13,720 nt of DNA from JBBIGV01 sp037447335. Its GTDB lineage: Bacteria; Bacteroidota; Ignavibacteria; Ignavibacteriales; Ignavibacteriaceae. The notes below the pieces were generated by a model. The model did no database searches. It was given only the letters and a program-made list of their open reading frames with translations, and was not told the DNA's origin. The position numbers were made by a program, and so were the translations under genes. The stretch covers positions 1 through 13,720 of the forward strand of contig JBBIGV010000080.1 in NCBI GenBank assembly GCA_037447335.1, written 5' to 3'. Of this stretch, positions 6,993 through 13,720 are shown one piece after another. Position 1 is the stretch's first letter, and each line of letters starts with the position of its first letter.

Positions 6993-8939
6993 TTAATGTG
7001 GTTGAATTCTGTTTTTTATTTCTTCATTGATTTTATTGATAAAATCATCAGTTGAAAAAGAACCAAGGTCACCTTTTTTATGCTGACGTACAGAAATATT
7101 GCCAGCCAATTGTTCTTTTTCTCCAACTATAACCATGTATTGAACTTTTTTAGTTTCCCAGTCTCTTATTTTATAACTAATCTTTTCATTTCTGTCGTCA
7201 AATTCTGCCCTGAAACCATTTTGCTTAAAAAGATTAAACACATTTAAAGCATAATCGAAATAGTTCTGGGATATAGGAAGAATAACAAGCTGAACCGGTG
7301 CAAGCCAAAGAGGAAATTCTCCTGCAAAATGTTCAATTAATACACCAATAAATCTTTCCAATGAACCAAACGGAGCGCGGTGAATTACAACCGGTCTGTG
7401 TTTTTGTCCATCGCTGCCGGTGTATTCAAGATTAAATCTTTCCGGCATTACATAATCAACCTGAACGGTGCCAAGCTGCCATTTTCTGCCGAGAACATCT
7501 CTAACCATAAAATCAATCTTAGGACCATAAAACGCAGCTTCACCTTCTGCAATATAATATTTTAAATTCATCTGATCTGCAGCTTCAGTTATTTCTTTTT
7601 GAGCTTTATCCCATAAGCTGATTTCGCCGCCGTATTTTTCTGTATCATTGTCTCTGAATGAAAGCTGGGTAGTAAAATCCTGGAATCCCATCTGATCAAA
7701 AACTACCTGGATAAGCTCAATAACAGCGCATACTTCATCCTTTAACTGATCGGGACGAACAAAGATGTGTGAGTCATCAACAGAAAAACACCTTACCCTG
7801 GTTAGTCCGTTCAACTCACCCGATTGTTCATATCGGTAAACCGTACCAAACTCTGCATATCTTATTGGAAGGTCTCTGTAACTCCTCGGCTTTGAAGAAT
7901 ATATCTGAAAGTGATGCGGACAGTTCATCGGCTTAAGCAGGTACTCTTCTTTTCCATCTTCAAGTGAGATTGGAGGAAACTGGCTATCTTTATAGAAAGG
8001 ATAGTGACCGCTTGTCTTGTACAGATTTATATTCCCGATATGCGGAGTAATAACCGGCTGATAACCGCGCTTTCTTTGCTCTTCTCTCAAAAAATTTTCA
8101 AGGGTTTCGCGAAGGATAGTGCCTTTGGGAAGCCAGATCGGCAATCCGCTGCCTATACTATTATTTATAAGAAAGATCTCTAACTCTTTACCCAATTTTC
8201 TGTGATCGCGTTTTTTTGCTTCTTCGAGTCTGACAAGATATTCATCCAGCATTTTCTTTTTGGGAAAAGAAACACCGTAAATTCTCTGCAATTGCTTGTT
8301 ATGCTCATCACCGCGCCAGTATGATCCCGAAATGTTCAGCAGTTTAACATATTTGATCTTTCCTGCTGACGGGAGATGCGGCCCAGTACAAAGGTCAACA
8401 AAATCACCTTCTTTATATATAGATATGATTTCGTGATTCTCATCTATCTCTGAGAGAATTTCAGTTTTATAATTATCACCTTTATTCTCAAAAAACTTAA
8501 TAGCATCCTGTTTAGAAAGTTCTTGCCTGATAAACGGCTCATCCTTTTTGGAGAGTTCAATCATCCTCTCCTCAATTTTTTTGAGGTCATCTTCCTTCAA
8601 CTGGGTGTTTATATCAATATCATAGTAGAAACCGGATTCAATAGCCGGACCAACTCCGAATTTAGCTTCAGGATAAATTGACTGAACAGCATGTGCCATT
8701 AAATGTGAAGTAGAATGCCAGTAAACCTCTTTACCTTTTTCATCATTAAAAGTAAGAAACCTGACTGCCGCATTTTGATTAATCGGCAAACGCATATCTT
8801 TTACAGATCCGTTAACTTCGACAGCTAAAGCCTCATCCGCAAGTTTGGATGAAATTGACCAGGCAATATCATACCCTGAAATTCCTTTTTCGAATTCCTT
8901 CGTATTGCCGTCAGGAAATGTAATTTTGATTTTTTCCAT
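6993..8939 (-). CDS. thrS: Threonine-tRNA ligase
   Basis: A 648-residue class II synthetase that charges tRNA-Thr and edits Ser-tRNA-Thr. Domains in order: TGS (about 1-62); the N2 editing domain (about 65-225) with His75, His79 (HSTSHLMAHA), Cys184 and His188; the catalytic core (about 245-545); and the C-terminal anticodon-binding domain (about 548-640). The zinc ligands that select threonine are present: Cys340 (MNCPHHF), His391 (DDSHIF) and His520 (HRAPFGSLERF). All editing and zinc residues are intact, so the enzyme should be fully functional. The ATG at 8939 lacks an obvious Shine-Dalgarno. It sits 25 nt beyond a terminator hairpin, leaving no space for a T-box leader. It heads the infC-rpmI-rplT cluster. 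Confidence 0.98.
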   Translation of the reverse strand: MEKIKITFPDGNTKEFEKGISGYDIAWSISSKLADEALAVEVNGSVKDMRLPINQNAAVRFLTFNDEKGKEVYWHSTSHLMAHAVQSIYPEAKFGVGPAIESGFYYDIDINTQLKEDDLKKIEERMIELSKKDEPFIRQELSKQDAIKFFENKGDNYKTEILSEIDENHEIISIYKEGDFVDLCTGPHLPSAGKIKYVKLLNISGSYWRGDEHNKQLQRIYGVSFPKKKMLDEYLVRLEEAKKRDHRKLGKELEIFLINNSIGSGLPIWLPKGTILRETLENFLREEQRKRGYQPVITPHIGNINLYKTSGHYPFYKDSQFPPISLEDGKEEYLLKPMNCPHHFQIYSSKPRSYRDLPIRYAEFGTVYRYEQSGELNGLTRVRCFSVDDSHIFVRPDQLKDEVCAVIELIQVVFDQMGFQDFTTQLSFRDNDTEKYGGEISLWDKAQKEITEAADQMNLKYYIAEGEAAFYGPKIDFMVRDVLGRKWQLGTVQVDYVMPERFNLEYTGSDGQKHRPVVIHRAPFGSLERFIGVLIEHFAGEFPLWLAPVQLVILPISQNYFDYALNVFNLFKQNGFRAEFDDRNEKISYKIRDWETKKVQYMVIVGEKEQLAGNISVRQHKKGDLGSFSTDDFINKINEEIKNRIQPH

Positions 8940-8955
8940 TTAGATTTTTTAAACA

Positions 8956-8982
8956 ATAAAAATCTTCCCGCCGAAGCGGGAA
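8956..8982 (-). terminator. UUCG-capped terminator after the tRNA pair
   Basis: On the minus strand, TTCCCGC-TTCG-GCGGGAA is a 7-bp stem closed by a C(UUCG)G tetraloop, followed by GATTTTTATTG. It lies 10 nt after the tRNA-Val 3' end and should end the tRNA transcript. Only 25 nt separate the stem from the thrS ATG. The T-run itself can pair with AAAAATC just upstream of thrS. Confidence 0.8.
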
Positions 8983-8992
8983 CATCTGACAG

Positions 8993-9066
8993 TGGGTTCT
9001 ATAGGATTCGAACCTATGACCTTCTGCACGTCAAGCAGACGCTCTAACCAACTGAGCTAAGAACCC
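8993..9066 (-). tRNA. tRNA-Val (GAC anticodon)
   Basis: A complete 74-nt cloverleaf. The 7-bp acceptor stem is GGGTTCT with AGAACCC. The D-arm is GCTC...GAGC, and the anticodon stem is TCTGC/GCAGA around loop TTGACGT, giving anticodon GAC. The T-arm is ATAGG/CCTAT with loop TTCGAAT, and the discriminator base is A. The 3' CCA is not encoded. It is the second tRNA of a pair, 37 nt after tRNA-Leu. Confidence 0.96.
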
Positions 9067-9103
9067 TCAAAAACAAAGTTTAGTAAACACATATGATTTA
9101 GAG

Positions 9104-9189
9104 TACCGAGGGCCGGACTCGAACCGGCACGGGTGTAAACACCCACAGGATTTTAAGTCCTGTGCGTCTACCAATTCCGCCACCCCGGC
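9104..9189 (-). tRNA. tRNA-Leu (UAA anticodon)
   Basis: An 86-nt class II tRNA. The anticodon stem CAGGA/TCCTG holds loop CTTAAAA (anticodon TAA). The long variable arm is GGGTG-TTTA-CACCC. The T-arm is GCCGG/CCGGC with loop TTCGAGT. The acceptor strands GCCGGGG and CCTCGGT pair with two wobbles: G1-U72 at the end of the stem and G5-U68. The discriminator is A and the CCA is not encoded. It is the promoter-proximal gene of the tRNA pair. Confidence 0.95.
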
Positions 9190-9213
9190 AATTTTACTTT
9201 TGAATTTAGCGTG

Positions 9214-9244
9214 CAAATATAGAGAAAGCCTTTTATTCTTGCAA
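9214..9244 (-). promoter_or_regulatory. Bacteroidota-type promoter for the tRNA pair
   Basis: On the minus strand a TTG (9242-9244) is followed after 20 nt by TATATTTG (9214-9221). The latter is an exact match to the Bacteroidota -7 consensus TAnnTTTG, and spacing to the -33 element is in the known range. The expected start at about 9208-9210 lies some 20 nt upstream of the tRNA-Leu 5' end, leaving a short 5' leader for RNase P to remove. Confidence 0.65.
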
Positions 9245-9424
9245 GAAATTCAATTTTTTACCTGGCAACCGGGTAACCTAAGTAGCCTCACTCACATCTT
9301 TGTTAAATTTGCTCTGTGCGGCTGATAATGAAAACAGTAAATAACAAAATCAGAATTTTTTTTCTCACATATAAGAATTGACATTTACTTTTTCCTCGCT
9401 TTGAGTTAATAAGGAATTCTCAGC

Positions 9425-9469
9425 ATGGGTTTAAGCGATATTTTTGAATCGAAAACGATGGCATGTTAA
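9425..9469 (+). CDS. Possible 14-residue leader peptide (doubtful)
   Basis: A short ORF starts at ATG with AAGGA (9411-9415) 9 nt upstream and encodes MGLSDIFESKTMAC before TAA. It lies about 200 nt ahead of the mutase gene in the same direction. A Shine-Dalgarno-like element and an in-frame stop are easily found by chance in AT-rich DNA, and no homologue is known to me. Listed because it is the only short ORF in this gap with a plausible ribosome-binding site. Confidence 0.15.
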   Translation: MGLSDIFESKTMAC

Positions 9470-9631
9470 TTGTAAAAGTCTTTACCTAAATTAAAATTTT
9501 ATTGGGTATTATACTTGTTTTCAGGATTTCTTAACGGATTTTTTTAATGTCAGCCTGTTTTTGTGAATGTAATGCATTGACGGTCACCCCAGCTTATTTG
9601 CCATTCTTTTATATTTCAGAAGAGTTTAATT

Positions 9632-9647
9632 ATCTTTTTAAAAAGAT
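9632..9647. repeat. 16-nt perfect palindrome beside the mutase ribosome-binding site
   Basis: ATCTTTTTAAAAAGAT is its own reverse complement, is followed by a T-run, and ends 6 nt before the AAGGAG ribosome-binding site. It could be a dyad operator or chance AT symmetry. As RNA it would form only a weak A-U helix. Confidence 0.4.
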
Positions 9648-9665
9648 TTTTGTAAGGAGCGCACT

Positions 9666-11348
9666 GTGAAAACAAATGAAATAATAATAGAAGATGTTTC
9701 AACCGGTTTTAAGCAATGGAAAGAAAACACTTACGATAAGTCAATTAAAAAAAATCCGGAAAGACAAGCTGAGTTCACAACCGCTTCATTCACACCTGTT
9801 GAACCCCTCTATGTTCAGAAAAAATTCACTGAAAAAGAATATGACGAAAAAATAGGCTATCCCGGTCAATTTCCTTTCACGAGGGGAATCCAACCCACAA
9901 TGTACCGCGGCAGGTTATGGACTATGCGGCAATATGCCGGATTCGGTACTGCTGCTGAATCTAACAGGCGCTATCGCTATCTGCTGGAACAAGGACAATC
10001 CGGTTTGTCGGTTGCTTTTGATCTTCCCACACAAATTGGTTACGATAGTGATGACCAGATTGCATCCGGTGAAGTCGGTAAGGTTGGCGTTGCTATTGAT
10101 ACACTTGCAGATATGGAAATTCTTTTCGATAAAATTCCCCTCGACAAAGTTTCCACATCAATGACCATCAACGCACCGGCATCTGTATTACTGGCTATGT
10201 ACATAGCCGTTGCTGAAAAACAAGGCATTGCTAAAGATCAGATAAGCGGTACAATTCAGAATGATATTTTAAAAGAATACATTGCACGAGGCACTTACAT
10301 CTATCCGCCAAAACCTTCAATGAGATTGATCACAAACATTTTTGAGTATTGTGCAAAAGAAGTTCCGAAATGGAATACCATTTCAATTTCAGGCTACCAC
10401 ATACGTGAAGCCGGTTCAACGGCAGCACAGGAAGTTGGATTTACTCTGGCTGATGGTATCGCTTATGTTGAAGCCGCTATTAAAGCCGGTCTTGATGTTG
10501 ACGATTTTGCCAGGAGGCTGTCATTCTTCTTTAATGCACATAACGACTTGCTTGAGGAAGTTGCAAAATACCGCGCAGCAAGAAGACTCTGGGCTAAGAT
10601 AATGAAGGAAAGATTCGGTGCGAAAGACCTTCGCTCAATGATGCTGCGGTTCCATACACAAACTGCCGGTTCAACTTTAACAGCACAACAGGTTGATAAC
10701 AACATTGTCAGGGTTACAATTCAAACTCTTGCCGCTGTGCTTGGAGGAACACAAAGCCTTCATACAAACTCAAGAGATGAGGCACTCGCTCTACCTACAG
10801 AAGAATCTGTTATGGTTGCATTAAGAACGCAGCAAATTGTTGCATATGAAAGCGGCGTTGCAAATACAATTGACCCGCTTGCAGGTTCATACTATATCGA
10901 ATCTATGACAGATAAAATAGAGAATGAAGCAGAAGAATACATTAAAAAAATTGATTCTATGGGCGGTATGATAGACGCAATCGAAGCAGGTTTCGCTCAA
11001 ACTGAAATTCAAAAAGCTGCTTATAAATTTGAAAAGGAATTTGAAGCAGGCAAGAGAATAGTTGTAGGGGTAAACAAATTCAGAATAAAAGAAGAAGAAC
11101 CCGAAGATCTTTTACGAATTGATATGACTGTTCAGGAAAACCAGATCAAATTTCTGAACAAAATTAAAAGTGAACGGAATAATGAACTCGTAAAGGAAAA
11201 ACTTGCTGCACTTAAAAATGCTGCTGAGGGCAATGATAATTTGATGCCTTTTATTCTCGACTCAGTCAGAGTGTACGCCAGCATTGGAGAAATTTGTAAC
11301 ACAATGCGTGATGTTTTCGGCGAATATAAGGAACATGTAATTATTTAA
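9666..11348 (+). CDS. Methylmalonyl-CoA mutase, catalytic (large) subunit
   Basis: A 560-residue catalytic subunit that interconverts (R)-methylmalonyl-CoA and succinyl-CoA by radical chemistry with adenosylcobalamin. The substrate-binding TIM barrel is complete: YPGQFPFTRGIQPTMYRGR (65-83), RQYAGFGTAAESN (88-100), FDLPTQIGYDSD (118-129), GTIQNDILKEYIARGTYIYP (195-214), SGYHIREAG (242-250). The signature residues of a true methylmalonyl-CoA mutase are present: Tyr90, Arg208 and His245, equivalent to Tyr89, Arg207 and His244 of the Propionibacterium enzyme. Isobutyryl-CoA mutases have Phe and Gln at the first two. The C-terminal B12-binding domain of one-chain enzymes (over 700 residues) is absent, so a separate small subunit is needed; none is in this window. 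The start is GTG at 9666, with AAGGAG 6 nt upstream. First gene of the plus-strand operon. Confidence 0.95.
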   Translation: MKTNEIIIEDVSTGFKQWKENTYDKSIKKNPERQAEFTTASFTPVEPLYVQKKFTEKEYDEKIGYPGQFPFTRGIQPTMYRGRLWTMRQYAGFGTAAESNRRYRYLLEQGQSGLSVAFDLPTQIGYDSDDQIASGEVGKVGVAIDTLADMEILFDKIPLDKVSTSMTINAPASVLLAMYIAVAEKQGIAKDQISGTIQNDILKEYIARGTYIYPPKPSMRLITNIFEYCAKEVPKWNTISISGYHIREAGSTAAQEVGFTLADGIAYVEAAIKAGLDVDDFARRLSFFFNAHNDLLEEVAKYRAARRLWAKIMKERFGAKDLRSMMLRFHTQTAGSTLTAQQVDNNIVRVTIQTLAAVLGGTQSLHTNSRDEALALPTEESVMVALRTQQIVAYESGVANTIDPLAGSYYIESMTDKIENEAEEYIKKIDSMGGMIDAIEAGFAQTEIQKAAYKFEKEFEAGKRIVVGVNKFRIKEEEPEDLLRIDMTVQENQIKFLNKIKSERNNELVKEKLAALKNAAEGNDNLMPFILDSVRVYASIGEICNTMRDVFGEYKEHVII

Positions 11349-11363
11349 TATAATGAGGTTGAA

Positions 11364-11774
11364 ATGGAATTAACTCACATCGAACATATTGGTATAGCAG
11401 TTAAAAATATTGAAGAAGCAAAAAACTATTACGAAAACGTACTCGGGTTTAAATGCTACGCAGTTGAAGAAGTAAAAGATCAGAAAGTTAAAACTGCGTT
11501 TTTTATGGTAGGGCAAACAAAAATCGAATTGCTTGAATCTACTGAACCCGATGGTCCTATCGGGAAATTTATTGAAAAGAGAGGTGAAGGAATTCACCAC
11601 ATAGCTTTCGCAGTGAGAGACCTCCCGCAGGCATTAGCAGAAGCTAAGTCAAGTGGAATTCAATTAATTGATGAAAAACCGCGCAAAGGTGCAGAAGGAC
11701 TTGATATTGCTTTTCTGCATCCAAAATCTACCTTCGGTGTACTAACAGAATTTTGCGCCAAGCCGGGGGAATAA
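11364..11774 (+). CDS. mce: Methylmalonyl-CoA epimerase
   Basis: A 136-residue enzyme of the glyoxalase/vicinal-oxygen-chelate superfamily that interconverts (S)- and (R)-methylmalonyl-CoA. Two beta-alpha-beta-beta-beta halves are visible: HIEHIGIAVKNIEEAKNYYE (5-24) through IELLEST (54-60), and GIHHIAFAVRDLPQAL (76-91) through FGVLTEF (124-130). Probable metal ligands are His8, His79 and Glu129, with Glu55 near the site (assigned by family pattern). The length is typical. The ATG at 11364 has GAGG 5 nt upstream, 15 nt after the mutase stop. It links the mutase, which uses the R isomer, to the carboxyltransferase, which uses the S isomer. Confidence 0.96.
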   Translation: MELTHIEHIGIAVKNIEEAKNYYENVLGFKCYAVEEVKDQKVKTAFFMVGQTKIELLESTEPDGPIGKFIEKRGEGIHHIAFAVRDLPQALAEAKSSGIQLIDEKPRKGAEGLDIAFLHPKSTFGVLTEFCAKPGE

Positions 11775-11822
11775 TTATTTGGTTGAAAAAATATTTAATT
11801 AATAAACTGAAAAGTGAACATT

Positions 11823-13382
11823 ATGCCAATGCAAGATAAAATAAAAGAGTTGATGGACCTTCGTAACCAGGCAAGACTTGGCGGGGGCGAAAAAAGAATT
11901 GCATCCCAACATAAAAAAGGAAAGCTGACTGCACGCGAAAGAATTGACATGCTGCTCGATGAAGGGAGCTTCGAAGAATTTGATATGTTCGTTTCGCACC
12001 GAAGCATAGATTTCGGACTAGATAAAGAGGCTTACCTCTCCGATGGTGTCGTTACGGGCTACGGTACAATTGACGGTCGATTAGTTTATGTATTTTCTCA
12101 GGACTTTACAGTATTTGGCGGCTCACTGTCCGAAATGTATGCACAGAAAATTTGTAAGATCATGGACAAAGCTATGAAAGTTGGCGCTCCTGTTATCGGC
12201 ATAAATGACAGCGGCGGTGCAAGAATTCAGGAAGGTGTTAAAAGTCTTGGAGGTTACGCAGATATTTTTCAGCGCAACATTCTTGCATCAGGTGTAATTC
12301 CACAGATATCTGCAATCTTCGGTCCTTGTGCCGGAGGCGCTGTATACTCCCCTGCTCTCACCGATTTTATTGTGATGGCAAAAGGAACAAGCTATATGTT
12401 TGTAACAGGTCCTAAAGTTGTTAAAACTGTTACCGGTGAAGATGTAACAGAAGAAGAATTGGGCGGCGCTTCTGTTCACACTGCAAAATCCGGTGTTGCT
12501 CACTTTATGGCTGATGATGAACAGGAAGGTATTGCACTTATCAGGAAAATTCTGAGTTATATGCCGCAAAACAACCTTGAAGATCCGCCTGTGTATCCGT
12601 GCGATGATCCGATTGACAGACTCGAAGACTTTCTTAACGAGCTTATTCCTGAAAACCCGAATAAACCCTACGATGTAAAAGATGTTTTACATGCAGTTGT
12701 TGACTATAATGAATTCGTTGAAATTCAAAGACACTATGCCCCGAACATTGTAATCGGGTTTGCAAGATTTAACGGTATCCCGGTTGGAATTGTAGCAAAT
12801 CAACCTAATTTTCTTGCCGGGGTTCTGGACATAAATGCATCGAGAAAGGCAGCAAGGTTTGTCCGGTTCTGTGATTCATTTAATATCCCGATTGTTACTT
12901 TTGTTGATGTGCCAGGATTTCTTCCCGGCACTGCTCAGGAATATGGCGGAATTATTATTCACGGCGCCAAACTTTTATTTGCATACGGCGAATCTACAGT
13001 TCCTAAAATCACCACTGTATTACGTAAAGCTTACGGCGGCGCTTATGATGTTATGAGTTCAAAACATCTGAGAGGAGACATAAATTATGCCTGGCCAAAT
13101 GCAGAAATTGCTGTAATGGGGCCCAAAGGTGCAATCGAAATTCTTTACAGTAAAGAATACAAAGATATTCAGGATTTTGAGGAGCGGGTGAAATTCCTTC
13201 AGCAAAAAGAAGAAGAATATAAAAGAAAATTTGCAACACCTTATGTTGCAGCAAAGTACGGATTTATTGATGATGTGATCGAACCGCGAAATACAAGGTT
13301 CAGGATAATCCGCGCATTACAGATGCTGTCAACAAAAAAAGATACTAATCCACCTAAAAAACATTCAAACCTTCCCTTATAG
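11823..13382 (+). CDS. Acyl-CoA carboxyltransferase: propionyl-CoA carboxylase beta / methylmalonyl-CoA decarboxylase alpha
   Basis: About 519 residues, a biotin-dependent carboxyltransferase moving CO2 between carboxybiotin and propionyl-CoA/methylmalonyl-CoA. The N-terminal crotonase-like half has GGEKRIASQHKKGKLTARER, NDSGGARIQEGVKSLGGYAD and the oxyanion loop GPCAGGAVYSPALTDF. The C-terminal half has FVDVPGFLPGTAQEYGGII and RKAYGGAYDVMSSKH, and the intact family tail PPKKHSNLPL. The Asp in GGAYDVM (residue 409 from this start) matches the residue favouring propionyl-CoA in Streptomyces PccB. The downstream OadG-like gene instead points to the alpha subunit (MmdA) of a sodium-pumping methylmalonyl-CoA decarboxylase; the two families are close homologues. 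Start choice is uncertain: ATG at 11823, ATG at 11829, or GTG at 11814, none with a clear Shine-Dalgarno. Confidence 0.93.
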   Translation: MPMQDKIKELMDLRNQARLGGGEKRIASQHKKGKLTARERIDMLLDEGSFEEFDMFVSHRSIDFGLDKEAYLSDGVVTGYGTIDGRLVYVFSQDFTVFGGSLSEMYAQKICKIMDKAMKVGAPVIGINDSGGARIQEGVKSLGGYADIFQRNILASGVIPQISAIFGPCAGGAVYSPALTDFIVMAKGTSYMFVTGPKVVKTVTGEDVTEEELGGASVHTAKSGVAHFMADDEQEGIALIRKILSYMPQNNLEDPPVYPCDDPIDRLEDFLNELIPENPNKPYDVKDVLHAVVDYNEFVEIQRHYAPNIVIGFARFNGIPVGIVANQPNFLAGVLDINASRKAARFVRFCDSFNIPIVTFVDVPGFLPGTAQEYGGIIIHGAKLLFAYGESTVPKITTVLRKAYGGAYDVMSSKHLRGDINYAWPNAEIAVMGPKGAIEILYSKEYKDIQDFEERVKFLQQKEEEYKRKFATPYVAAKYGFIDDVIEPRNTRFRIIRALQMLSTKKDTNPPKKHSNLPL

Positions 13383-13393
13383 ATAAAGTGAAT

Positions 13394-13720
13394 ATGGAAT
13401 ACACAATAAGCGATACCCTGAAATCTGCAGTTGATACATTGACGAATAATGAAGGCGCGGAAGAAGTACTGAACAAGCTCACGTTCAGCATTCAGAATGT
13501 TACCGACCATGATGGCTTTACCATTTCAATTGTCGGATATATAGTAGTATTCATGGCACTGGTGCTTCTGTATGCAGTGTTCAGCAACTTAACTAATTTT
13601 ATTCAGGTAAGGATCAGAAAAAAATTACAGGTAAAAGGACAGCTTCAGGCTAATGGAAAAAAAGACCTCCTGACTTACGCATTGGGACACCCTAAACTTA
13701 TATCAAATAATTTTAACAAC
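13394..13720 (+). CDS. OadG-like sodium-pump decarboxylase gamma subunit (3' end cut by window end)
   Basis: A frame open from ATG 13394 to the window edge, 109 residues so far. A polar N-terminal segment of about 44 residues is followed by one membrane helix (about 45-66, ISIVGYIVVFMALVLLYAVF), then a polar, basic stretch with RIRKKLQVKGQLQ. A single N-proximal helix followed by a charged cytoplasmic tail, directly after a carboxyltransferase, is the pattern of OadG/MmdD subunits. These hold the carboxyltransferase to the membrane beta subunit. It starts 11 nt after the previous stop, with only a weak AAAGTG-type Shine-Dalgarno, so translational coupling is likely. Whether a biotin carrier domain is fused further on cannot be seen. 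Confidence 0.75.
   Translation, partial: MEYTISDTLKSAVDTLTNNEGAEEVLNKLTFSIQNVTDHDGFTISIVGYIVVFMALVLLYAVFSNLTNFIQVRIRKKLQVKGQLQANGKKDLLTYALGHPKLISNNFNN

Larger units (their letters stand above)
9190..9665. other. Divergent intergenic region between the tRNA pair and the methylmalonyl-CoA operon
   Basis: About 476 nt of AT-rich sequence with no full-length gene. The left end carries the tRNA promoter. The rest must contain the promoter of the plus-strand operon, but I find no unambiguous one. Partial matches are TAAATTTG (9304-9311) without a good -33 partner and TATATTTC (9611-9618). TTGACA-like strings occur at 9378 and 9577 without good -10 boxes. A 14-codon ORF (9425-9469) and the palindrome at 9632-9647 are described separately. 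I see no B12-box element of a cobalamin riboswitch. Confidence 0.6.

Noticed and set aside
8940..8992. T-box leader for thrS
   Set aside because: The space between tRNA-Val and thrS is too short and lacks the T-box sequence and specifier stem.
9322..9362. CTGAT/ATCAG hairpin followed by a T-run as a plus-strand terminator
   Set aside because: A stem of only 5 AT-containing pairs with a loop of over 20 nt is too weak, and no gene on that strand precedes it.
9190..9665. Cobalamin riboswitch upstream of the B12-dependent mutase
   Set aside because: I found no B12-box sequence (GCCACTG-like) and no matching helices in either direction.

Overview
The window looks like chromosomal DNA from a low-to-moderate GC member of the Bacteroidota/Chlorobiota/Ignavibacteriota superphylum. 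Three things suggest this. PheS carries a Bacteroidota-like motif 2 (RNEAVSARSYCVFHQVDG). A TAnnTTTG-type promoter precedes a tRNA pair. The carbon-metabolism operon has the methylmalonyl-CoA module common in that group. Several genes carry clear Shine-Dalgarno sequences, which many classical Bacteroidota lack, so an Ignavibacteria-like lineage is my best guess. This is inference from motifs, not a search result.

Positions 1-8939 (minus strand) hold a translation and cell-division cluster. In transcription order it runs thrS, infC, rpmI, rplT, pheS, pheT, a small coiled-coil gene, zapA, a structured RNA that folds like 6S RNA, and rny, which is cut by the window start. ThrS, IF3, L35, L20 and PheST supply translation. 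ZapA and probably the coiled-coil protein serve the FtsZ ring. RNase Y starts mRNA decay at the membrane. Start codons vary: infC can only begin at AUC, and pheT and the coiled-coil gene begin at UUG behind good ribosome-binding sites. A strong terminator-like hairpin separates rplT from pheS.

Positions 8965-9244 (minus strand) hold a tRNA-Leu(UAA)/tRNA-Val(GAC) pair with a recognisable upstream promoter and a UUCG-capped terminator, just upstream of thrS. Positions 9190-9665 form the divergent intergenic region. Apart from the tRNA promoter it holds only weak candidates: a 14-codon ORF and an AT palindrome beside a ribosome-binding site.

Positions 9666-13720 (plus strand) hold a propionate/methylmalonyl-CoA operon: the catalytic subunit of methylmalonyl-CoA mutase (without a B12 domain), methylmalonyl-CoA epimerase, a biotin-dependent acyl-CoA carboxyltransferase, and the start of an OadG-like single-pass membrane protein. 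Together they interconvert succinyl-CoA, (R)- and (S)-methylmalonyl-CoA and propionyl-CoA. The OadG-like gene suggests that the carboxyltransferase belongs to a membrane sodium-pumping decarboxylase rather than, or as well as, a soluble propionyl-CoA carboxylase. I saw no mobile element, CRISPR array, phage gene or clear horizontal-transfer signature. Most of the window is ordinary core genome, and the interesting points are regulatory and RNA-level.
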